Below are positions 41,401 to 46,959 of a stretch of DNA of 46,959 nucleotides, one piece after another. Every line of letters begins with the position of its first letter. Within the stretch, counting starts at the first letter, position 1. Source of the stretch: JAFGOM01 sp964605795 (GTDB lineage: Archaea > Halobacteriota > Methanomicrobia > Methanomicrobiales > Methanospirillaceae). The DNA lies in the NCBI GenBank assembly GCA_964605795.1, contig CAZSDZ010000020.1, positions 1 through 46,959 on the forward strand, written 5' to 3'. The notes under the pieces are model-generated. The model was not told the DNA's origin. It did no database searches and saw nothing but the letters and a program-made list of their open reading frames with translations. The translations under genes and the position numbers were made by a program.

Positions 41401-42286
41401 CTCTTCCGCAGGGTTTTCCCGGGTACTTCTCCTTACAATACTCACAGGAATTATCCGTGGATTCGCACCCGTCAGCATCCCAGATGGCAGAGAAGTCTGC
41501 GTGAACCGGTTTAACCTCGATATAGTTTGGTTTTGTCAGGGTGAAATTCAGCCCTTCATCTGTACCGACATTGTGGATAACCGTATACAGTCCGGTATCG
41601 GTATACTGCCACGTGGGATGTAATCCATAGCTGTCTATTCCCGCATTGACATTAGAATCAAAGTCCCAATCTGAATAAACAATATTTCCGAGAGATGTGT
41701 CATGAAAAGCAACAGAATCACCAATACATACCCGAATTGCACCGCTCATCCCGATACTTCCGCTTCCTGTACTGCTACCCCCTCCGCCTGTCTGGAAATC
41801 GATGATCCTGGGGATTAAGCCAGACCATAATATCATCTCAGCCCCCTCAGGACTTTTATAAATAACGTCAATCGTCTTTGGTAAACTTAAGGGCTGTACT
41901 GAAAAACCTTCACCCGGTTGCAAAAACTCAGGGTTCGTATCGTATGCGACGTCACCCCTGTATGAAAACTGTTGCTCGCCTTTGACAACCGGGTAGAGCG
42001 AATCTTTGATTGGCCATTTCTCCCTGCCGTCAATGAGGATATAATATTCAGCTACTGATGCCGCATCCCGGCCTTCTGAATTATACGTTTTTAGGCTGTC
42101 TCCTCCGGCATGGATGAGATTGATAGTATTATCTGTTCCCAGTTTTATCTCGAAAGAGACTTCGGGTGTCTCTTCCGGAAAAGGCTGGGAAAGGTAGGTA
42201 ACTGCTATAATGCCAAATGCGGTCACGAAAACAGCAACCATCAGTAATGATCCCAGAATTTCGCTTATTCCCGTATCCTCTTTCAT
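38495..42286 (-). CDS. Giant surface protein with pilin-type N-terminus and PKD repeats
   Basis: A 1263-residue protein. I chose ATG at 42286, just after GGGGGGAGAG. It starts MKEDTGISEILGSLLMVAVF, a prepilin signal like its neighbours. After a pilin-like stretch come an immunoglobulin-like PKD domain near residue 200, further PKD domains (WDFGDGQTSGEHEPAHEY, WNFGDDKPYFYG, WRWSFGDGTYYY), an SdrD/B-like domain (SIAGKVWDDPDEEGDKD), a variable middle, and a C-terminal PKD (WDWDFTDGETTD) followed by a beta domain. It is probably a pilus-associated or pseudopilin-anchored adhesin. Domain edges are approximate. Confidence 0.82.
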   Translation of the reverse strand: MKEDTGISEILGSLLMVAVFVTAFGIIAVTYLSQPFPEETPEVSFEIKLGTDNTINLIHAGGDSLKTYNSEGRDAASVAEYYILIDGREKWPIKDSLYPVVKGEQQFSYRGDVAYDTNPEFLQPGEGFSVQPLSLPKTIDVIYKSPEGAEMILWSGLIPRIIDFQTGGGGSSTGSGSIGMSGAIRVCIGDSVAFHDTSLGNIVYSDWDFDSNVNAGIDSYGLHPTWQYTDTGLYTVIHNVGTDEGLNFTLTKPNYIEVKPVHADFSAIWDADGCESTDNSCEYCKEKYPGKPCGREPFNVNFVDDSFCNPEDWYWDFGDGQTSGEHEPAHEYLYGTGDYVSPKLYDVTLTASNAGGSDTMERQDYVVVLPNCFEPKADFSYDGEVDLDGNMAVIFTDRSTAYPDEIVSWEWNFGDDKPYFYGPNPDVHDYDAGTYNVTLTVTNDCGRDSNRTRLLSFPCDTLSAQMSADPPSGPSPLTVTFSDLSTPHNNITAWRWSFGDGTYYYTENKDNPNPEPHTYDRVGTFHASLIVQNNCGQGFAETQVIVASKDASIAGKVWDDPDEEGDKDPGENWIEGWPVYLDERRDGQWVQVDSTTTNATGSYLFELAGVSNSVFRIRQDLENNPAEIWKTTYSYGTLREEVSENILIYDKRHYTGIDFGNTKLHRSKISVPGKFYCYGGGWMDGWFYYSSLSQSAEFLDYNTSYNTNPRVVFLNPSSTTGTMTPDPAGGYPDGYTNWGDSSFILTFREYNNYLKRVGYGAYFLDWWEYPLGTNYYKGKDFPVPDDTIITGSELKLTYKWDESIHFEIDKPKDGDIIPYTSAYTVEAHFEGKGEQTSKCYLISPVSNQLFYNSTVGEYLVTNVDTRPYEGKKKLFTARMTLNTYPVTYSYAYSTASIAYEKTVPSITGITSEVTWPAFVRGNATVTASVSGKWQESDAAVLYVDGEPVTTMTVLVAGPPSTLQGTFDVEPYAGRTVPVFVRVPYNPSHTDEIGSVVEIMGPYEDSPAVSITALSKEPIHADFTAYPWSGRAPHEVVFTDLSTGGANQWDWDFTDGETTDIQHPIHVFHEEGIYPVMLTVTNASSMSDSIAKNITVQGQWRNTTLLSNRYCSLAKDGMMSFISRGSDSEITINGTSYTLPDGDTVTLSLDQKVENAKIFIAGAISECVLPDANLTVNGEFIDKGDVSDIRIQDYENFHSNLTLSAERSYSQWVTFEWEGMAIPISWKRTLVIQDLMPTLERFMNLELSPSQTHFDGMGGTYSLI

Positions 42287-42426
42287 ACGTCTCTCCCCCC
42301 ACAAAAATAGCTGATGCATTGCATCAGTAATTATTAATGTAAGTAATCTCGTTGTCGTAAGACATCATATAGTTTGTGTTGGGTAAAAAAGGATGAGATC
42401 AACAATTTGCCATATAAAAGTATTCA

Positions 42427-44025
42427 TCACTGGCCAATATTAAACAGGGAAAAAGCGACGCTTGCCCTTTTGTATATTATTTTCAAATAAGGATCCGCGA
42501 TATAATCCGGTGATCCTGGATCATTAAAAGCATTGATAATATCAGATATGGTTGCATATCCAGATACGATTGAATTCAGGTCAAAGGTACCGGTTCCATC
42601 CCATGCAATCACCAGGCTGATATCGTTCTCTCCTGGTGCTGTTAATGGTTTTTCAGTAACAACAATCTGTTCGTCAGATAATGTTCCTGCAGAAGATCGT
42701 ATTGCATTATTGGCGATTAATGTAAAGACATTCCTCCACTTGTTTCTCTCATCGGCATCAAAACCCCGGACATTGATAACCAGGTATTTTGCATTTGTCA
42801 GTCCATCATATAATTCATAGTCATTAATGGATGTGTTAAGACTGGAAAGGGTAACCTGGACAGGATTATTTTGAGATCCACTGATGGAAACGAGAGGATA
42901 ATAATCATTATGAGTTGTAATGTTGGTATCCGTAATCTCAACCTGGATGGTATTTCCAACCCTTTGTATCAAAAGGGGTGGCAGTGAAGATACCGCAGTA
43001 CCGTCTTTCTGACTGACAAATGTAGCCCCCCACTGATACTGGTATTGTTGATCCACCCAGTACCGGTTCTGCGAACGATATTCAAACATCTGGAGGGGAT
43101 GCGAAAGATCGGTTTCTGAAAAGGTAACGAGGGGATTGACCACGTATGTAGGGATTTCCGGATATACAAGTTGCTCTATTGAAAAATCAACTGACTGCGA
43201 GATGGGAGCTCCCCCTGAAATGGAGGTGTAATTAAATACATATGTTTCTTTCAGTGAATCTGCCAGACCATATCCCCAGTCATACAGATTGATGGTGTAG
43301 GGATTGTTGGATTCTGTTACGTATTCAGCAACCGTTACATTTTCCATCGTTGTGTTTCCACTCTTCTTTATCGTTAATTTCAGGTCGTGGGGCATAGGAA
43401 TTATTGCATTTCTTACATCTTCAGTAACATTAACGAGGGTGATATCATACTTGGGAACCACCTGTGCACGTACAGTCCAGTTCTCTGAGTTGACGGATAG
43501 TATCTCAGAATCTGTTGCCGGGTTCTCCACGTGATAGTATATGAAAAAATGCTGAGGATCTACGACAATACTGGAATCGATGGGAGCAGATGGATCTGAA
43601 ATAGCGCCGAAATTCTGAAGAGCACCTATATGAGGAGAACTTGTCAGTGATTGAACCGCTGTTCCGGCAAGTAATAAATTCAGTTCTCCCAGAGAAGCAG
43701 TTTGTGTATCGACCCGCAACTCTCCTGATGAGGTTGCATACGACTGCATCGGAAGAATGCTGAAAGCTCCCGAAATTCCCCCGGTACCGGTGCCAAGAGG
43801 AATCTGGTACTGCAGGCGGTAATCCTCCTGTTCATTGACAATCAACGAGTCAACCCCCATTTTAATGGTGGAGAACTGCTCCTTTACATCAGCCATATGG
43901 GCAATCTCGGCATCACGCCCCTGTAGGGGGACGACGTAGACCAGGTACATCGAGAAGAGGATAGCAAGGAGGGATATAATCAGTAAAAACCCGATAACTT
44001 CTGATAGCGCCGGCTCTCTTTTCAT
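42427..44025 (-). CDS. Large pilin-like surface protein (532 aa)
   Basis: I chose ATG at 44025 so that the start reads MKREPALSEVIGFLLIISL, matching the MK...SE..G start of the two other proteins here; an upstream GTG at 44034 is possible. The hydrophobic helix is followed by a long Ser/Thr/Asn-rich, beta-rich ectodomain without a family I recognise. GAGGGGG sits very close to the ATG. It is likely exported through the prepilin pathway. Confidence 0.7.
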   Translation of the reverse strand: MKREPALSEVIGFLLIISLLAILFSMYLVYVVPLQGRDAEIAHMADVKEQFSTIKMGVDSLIVNEQEDYRLQYQIPLGTGTGGISGAFSILPMQSYATSSGELRVDTQTASLGELNLLLAGTAVQSLTSSPHIGALQNFGAISDPSAPIDSSIVVDPQHFFIYYHVENPATDSEILSVNSENWTVRAQVVPKYDITLVNVTEDVRNAIIPMPHDLKLTIKKSGNTTMENVTVAEYVTESNNPYTINLYDWGYGLADSLKETYVFNYTSISGGAPISQSVDFSIEQLVYPEIPTYVVNPLVTFSETDLSHPLQMFEYRSQNRYWVDQQYQYQWGATFVSQKDGTAVSSLPPLLIQRVGNTIQVEITDTNITTHNDYYPLVSISGSQNNPVQVTLSSLNTSINDYELYDGLTNAKYLVINVRGFDADERNKWRNVFTLIANNAIRSSAGTLSDEQIVVTEKPLTAPGENDISLVIAWDGTGTFDLNSIVSGYATISDIINAFNDPGSPDYIADPYLKIIYKRASVAFSLFNIGQ

Positions 44026-44357
44026 CCCCCTCACACCTAGGATATTTTTTATCTCAAAGGTGAAGAATCTATTGACCGTCCTGTTGCCAGTATTCTTTTG
44101 TATCCACTTTTCGACAGCAAGTAAGTGATAATTGGTGTTTTAGTAGTTCTTTTACCTGTATTTATCCTCCCCTTTCTCTCCTCCTTAAGGGAGTATATTA
44201 ATAAATAATCCGGAAGCGTACCGAGTATTACCTTCGGAGATACCCGGAGCGGGCAGGATAAGAAGACGGGACTTCCGGCAGTTCCTGCAGATCAGAGTGC
44301 CGGGATTCGACTGCATGCATGTAAGGATATTCATATAAAAAGGGGGTTGAATCCGGA
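44026..44357. promoter_or_regulatory. Divergent promoter region
   Basis: About 330 bp between divergent genes. For the kinase-like gene, CATATAAAA (44332-44340) lies about 22-26 bp before its TTG start, suggesting a leaderless mRNA. TATATTAATAAATAAT (44194-44209) is another AT-rich box. Nothing else stands out. Confidence 0.4.
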
Positions 44358-45392
44358 TTGACAGAAGAGGAGTGGTACAGAAACCTTCTATTTCTCGTGA
44401 CAGACGGGGTTATGCTCGTGAGTGAGGAAGGCATTGTACTCTATGCAAACCGGCAGGCAGAGGAGATTCTGGGTTATAGTCCCGGGATGGTTACCGGAGA
44501 GCGGATAGAAGAGTTCGGAGGGGGAATGCTGACCCGTCTCGTCTCTCCTTCCCGGTCCCCGGAGAAAGAGCAGGAGATGAAGAGAGAGGAGATCTCATTT
44601 CCAGACAGAAACTCCCGGTGGCGGCATGTATCAGTTGCAACCACTTCTGTCGACCTGTCAACAGGAGAGAACGCGACTCTTTCCATTCTTTCAGATATGA
44701 CTGCAGAAAAAAAGTGCGAAAGACGGCTGCAGACACTGACCCGGATACTTGCGCTTGTCGGCAGTACTGCCAGGCATGATATCTTAAACAAAATAGAGAC
44801 CATCCGGGGGTACGTTGGTCTTTTATTCCGGGTGCCGGCTGATGAGAAGACAACAACCCGGCTGCAGACGATCGATACCGCAGCAGAGGAGATCAGGGAT
44901 ATCCTTTTTGCATCCCGGGAATTTGAGGGTATCGGCAGGGAAGATCCGGCCTGGTTTTTTGTTGAGGATATCTTCCGTGATGCAGTGAAACAAACGTTCC
45001 TTCCCGGAACGGTTGCCGTATCCTGTTCCTGTCCTGGATTTTTAATCTATGCAGATCCCCTGATTATCCGGGTTCTTGAGATCTTTCTCCGTGAGAGCAG
45101 CCGGGATGAGAGACCAGGCTCTGTTTCGCTTTCCTGTGAGAGGTATGAAGATGAGTTCAGGATACAGTACCATGATACGAGGAGTTCACCGGCAGAAGAG
45201 CAGGATTTCTTTTCCCCTGAGAGCAGGTGTAAAAACCGCAGGTTGTTTGTTTTTTATTCCGAAGAGATCTTTGCGGCAACCGGTATCACTATCAGGAGAG
45301 AAGAGACTGCCGACGAGAGCATCTGCATGGAGTTTCTGGTTCCCCGGCAGTGTTACCGGGAGCAGGGTTACGGAAACGAGGGGGGGCGGTGA
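44358..45392 (+). CDS. PAS histidine-kinase-like protein with degenerate ATP site
   Basis: A 344-residue protein from a TTG start. A PAS domain spans about 10-118 (LVSEEGIVLYANRQAEEILGY). A HisKA-like helix carries H140 in STARHDILNKIE. The ATP-binding domain is recognisable at its end (IFAATGITIRREE) but its N-box reads ADPLIIRVLEIFLRES without the Asn, and its G1 box reads HDTRSS instead of DNGxG. I infer a weak or inactive kinase, perhaps a phosphotransfer or sensor partner for the response regulator three bases downstream. Confidence 0.75.
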   Translation: MTEEEWYRNLLFLVTDGVMLVSEEGIVLYANRQAEEILGYSPGMVTGERIEEFGGGMLTRLVSPSRSPEKEQEMKREEISFPDRNSRWRHVSVATTSVDLSTGENATLSILSDMTAEKKCERRLQTLTRILALVGSTARHDILNKIETIRGYVGLLFRVPADEKTTTRLQTIDTAAEEIRDILFASREFEGIGREDPAWFFVEDIFRDAVKQTFLPGTVAVSCSCPGFLIYADPLIIRVLEIFLRESSRDERPGSVSLSCERYEDEFRIQYHDTRSSPAEEQDFFSPESRCKNRRLFVFYSEEIFAATGITIRREETADESICMEFLVPRQCYREQGYGNEGGR

Positions 45393-45395
45393 GTA

Positions 45396-45776
45396 ATGGT
45401 CCGGGTTCTCTTTGTTGATGACGATCCCTCGATCCTTGAGATCGGATCCCTCTACCTCAGTGAGTTCGGTGACTGTGAGGTCGACGGTCTTCTCTCCTGT
45501 GACGAGGCCTTTGCAGCGGTTCTTGATGATCCGGATAAGTATGATGTTATCATCGCTGACCAGTCCATGCCGGGGATGCACGGCAGTAACCTGCTCCGGG
45601 CGCTCAGGCTTGCAAAAGTCACCACCCGGTTTATCCTGTACTCAGGCTATGACTGCGATCCGGCAGCTGCTGCAGATATCAGGGCAAACGGCGGTTTTAT
45701 CGTGAAAAAAGAAGGGGATCCGGTTGCCGAGTACAGGACAATTGCCGAATGGATTCACCGGGGGGAGGAGAAGTAA
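45396..45776 (+). CDS. Single-domain response regulator
   Basis: A 126-residue REC protein: FVDDDPSILEIG, phospho-acceptor Asp in VIIADQSMPGMHG, S/T in FILYSGYD, and lysine in GGFIVKKEGD. Preceded by the kinase-like gene on the same strand. No output domain, so it acts by protein interaction like CheY-type regulators. Confidence 0.88.
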   Translation: MVRVLFVDDDPSILEIGSLYLSEFGDCEVDGLLSCDEAFAAVLDDPDKYDVIIADQSMPGMHGSNLLRALRLAKVTTRFILYSGYDCDPAAAADIRANGGFIVKKEGDPVAEYRTIAEWIHRGEEK

Positions 45777-45892
45777 TTTTTTATATGTGTGGGTTTTTCA
45801 TGTAGTCCCTGGTCTCTTTTACGGAATCAGATATTATTCAGATTATTCTCTGGTATTCACATAATTTCGCTGAAATAATCCTATATTACCAC

Positions 45893-45904
45893 CAGATATA
45901 TCTG
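45893..45904. promoter_or_regulatory. 12-bp palindrome upstream of the DUF4258 gene
   Basis: CAGATATATCTG is a perfect palindrome ending 22 bp before the ATG at 45927. A wider pair ATCAGATA (45826-45833) and TATCTGAT (45899-45906) includes it. A possible operator for the toxin-antitoxin-like operon. Confidence 0.45.
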
Positions 45905-45926
45905 ATGTAATAGCAATAGATAGTAT

Positions 45927-46172
45927 ATGGACGTCTTTTTGAAGTATACTGCTCATGCACGAATAATGATGCATGAGCGTAATATTCAGGAAGATTGGAT
46001 AATCCGCACATTTCATGAGCCAGTGATGACAGAAAAACGGCAGCATGATGAGATACATTATTTAAAGCCAATTCCGGAGGCAGATGGAAAAGTATTGAGG
46101 GTTATTATTAATCCAATATCAGATCCACCTCAAATAATTACCGTATTTTTTGACAGGAGGATTCAACTATGA
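45927..46172 (+). CDS. DUF4258-family protein
   Basis: An 81-residue protein: YTAHARIMMHERNIQEDWI, then a helix and a beta end (VLRVIINPISDPPQIITVFFDRR). This is the DUF4258 pattern, related to RelE/BrnT-like toxins. It is coupled to the DUF2283 gene by a 4-bp overlap; the pair is common in bacteria and archaea and is suspected to be a toxin-antitoxin system. Confidence 0.8.
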   Translation: MDVFLKYTAHARIMMHERNIQEDWIIRTFHEPVMTEKRQHDEIHYLKPIPEADGKVLRVIINPISDPPQIITVFFDRRIQL

Positions 46173-46369
46173 GAGTTACTGTTGATAAAGAGACTGATTC
46201 GTTGTATATACGTCTTTGTGATACCATAATATCAGATTCTGAAGAAGTAAAGCCGGGAATAATTCTTGATTACGATGAGAAGAATAATCTTGTCGGGATT
46301 GAGATTCTTAAAGTTACAGAACACGTTCCTTCGGTTTCACTGAAGTCCATTGTAATAGAATCTCCATGA
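46169..46369 (+). CDS. DUF2283-family protein
   Basis: A 66-residue protein: VTVDKETDSLYIRL, then PGIILDYDEKNNLVGIEIL, the DUF2283 signature. AGGAGG lies just upstream. Its stop overlaps an ATG for the broken PemK-like frame (46366), implying a former three-gene operon. Confidence 0.85.
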   Translation: MRVTVDKETDSLYIRLCDTIISDSEEVKPGIILDYDEKNNLVGIEILKVTEHVPSVSLKSIVIESP

Positions 46370-46645
46370 TACGATTCGCTTGGGGTCAGCCCGGCAAAAA
46401 AGAAATGCTTCCCGTTGTGAATGGTATCCTATTACCTTCATGAAAATCGAGGGAACGTGTTATCTATCCAAACGAAGTTCTTCTTCCTCCTGGAACAGGT
46501 GGTATATGCAAAGAATCGATAGCGTTATGGTATCAGATCCGTTCAATAGATACAGTCAGACTGAAGAGAGAGATTGGTACCGTTGCGGATATCTCTCTTG
46601 CGTAATGAAGTCCAGGAGTCGATCCGGTTTTCACTTGAACGGTAA
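46366..46645 (+). pseudogene. Broken PemK/MazF-type toxin gene
   Basis: Starting at an ATG that overlaps the DUF2283 stop, the frame reads GQPGKKEMLPVVNGILLPS, stops at TGA (46441-46443), then resumes in the same frame with VIYPNEVLLPPGTGGICKES and IALWYQIRSIDTVRLKREIG, the core of the PemK/MazF fold, ending at TAA (46603). A +1 shift before that stop restores RNEVQESIRFSLER, the usual final helix, ending at 46645. Thus one stop and one frameshift disable it; the N-terminal strand is also weak. Inferred to be a decayed mRNA-interferase toxin. Confidence 0.65.
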
Positions 46646-46803
46646 ACAATCCGTTTTGGGATGTATCCCGGTGAAAAAAATGAAACATCTCTGCTTCTTT
46701 TATGTTTCATTGTGGAACGTTTTTTCCGGTTATTCCGATGTTATTGATCAGGTAAGAGACACTTCCGATACATATACCCTGCCATACGGTAATATGTTTC
46801 CAT
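46646..46803. other. Short spacer before the last gene
   Basis: No gene recognised; promoter-like AT-rich sequence (GATACATATA, about 46767-46776) precedes the final start. Confidence 0.3.
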
Positions 46804-46959
46804 ATGGCCGTTCTCACTTCCATCAGAATGACACAAGAGACCAAGGCACTTCTGGATGATCTCAAAATTACTCCACGGGAGACGTATGATGATGTCATTA
46901 AAAGGCTGGCACGAATGGTGCTTGACGATAATCCCTTGAGTAATGATGAGATAGACGAT
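46804..46959 (+). CDS. RHH antitoxin-like protein, cut by the window end
   Basis: 52 residues are visible from ATG 46804: VLTSIRMTQETKALLDDL, then TYDDVIKRLARMVLDD, the VapB/RelB-like RHH pattern, followed by the acidic start of the tail. A toxin gene is expected just beyond the window. Confidence 0.65.
   Translation, partial: MAVLTSIRMTQETKALLDDLKITPRETYDDVIKRLARMVLDDNPLSNDEIDD

Noticed and set aside
46441..46443. In-frame TGA in the PemK-like frame read as selenocysteine
   Set aside because: No SECIS-like structure seen, PemK proteins are not selenoproteins, and the frame has a second lesion downstream; decay is simpler.
46380..46859. Long open frame of 159 codons at the right edge
   Set aside because: It runs out of frame through the PemK-like remnant and into the RHH gene; its composition is rich in Ser, Arg and Trp and matches nothing.

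Overview
This window looks like chromosomal DNA of a methanogenic archaeon, most likely of the order Methanomicrobiales, carrying one integrated mobile element. The evidence is two-subunit pyruvate carboxylase (PycA/PycB), a DUF2111-like protein, NADPH:F420 oxidoreductase, archaeal SecF-SecD order, RtcB with archease, a tRNA with a bulge-helix-bulge intron, euryarchaeal type IV pilin N-termini, and TATA-box promoters with leaderless starts. I cannot name the genus from sequence alone.

Left edge (1-1720): a decayed IS701-type transposase on the minus strand, then a RelB/RelE-type toxin-antitoxin pair followed by a hairpin terminator.

Integrated element (about 1721-13824): bounded by a 21-bp direct repeat (1724-1744 and 13804-13824). 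The right copy is the 3' end of an intact, intron-containing tRNA with anticodon CAU. In the deduced circular form (12,080 bp) the att core is flanked by a 13-bp inverted repeat, as expected for integrase arm sites. Contents in order: tyrosine recombinase with C-terminal zinc ribbon; winged-helix protein; ribbon-helix-helix (RHH) protein; overlapping small ORFs; a prim-pol/DUF3987 primase-helicase; a non-coding block with 9-bp iterons and an 11-bp inverted repeat (candidate origin); small ORFs; a DUF2637/SpdB-like membrane protein fused to a helix-turn-helix (HTH); two more small ORFs; then AT-rich cargo (two lipoproteins, a DUF4041/T5orf172 GIY-YIG protein, an RHH regulator, a TPR protein). 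No capsid, terminase or portal gene is visible, so it reads as an integrative plasmid rather than a provirus. An 18-bp motif recurs five times in the cargo spacers.

Core block (13900-31300): a frameshifted small gene, a conserved small protein and CutA lead into a long minus-strand block. In transcription order this is a small hypothetical, archease, rtcB, amidotransferase-like protein, DUF2111-like protein, birA, bioY, two ECF ATPases, ECF-T, pycB, pycA. It links biotin uptake and ligation to the biotin enzyme they serve, and places the tRNA-splicing ligase near an intron-containing tRNA. Then come secF-secD, thioredoxin, npdG, a class II aldolase (possibly the F420-related lactaldehyde enzyme), a VapB/DUF2281-like protein and a degenerate RecA-fold ATPase.

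Surface and signalling block (31400-45800): a type IV pilus motor (PilB-like ATPase plus two TadC/GspF-like membrane proteins), a toxin-antitoxin pair, a receiver-PAS protein with an unusual C-terminal beta domain, and three minus-strand proteins with pilin-type N-termini, one of them a 1263-residue PKD-repeat protein. A PAS histidine-kinase-like protein with a degenerate ATP site and a single-domain response regulator follow.

Right edge (45900-46959): DUF4258/DUF2283 pair, a broken PemK/MazF-type toxin gene, and the start of an RHH antitoxin cut by the window end.
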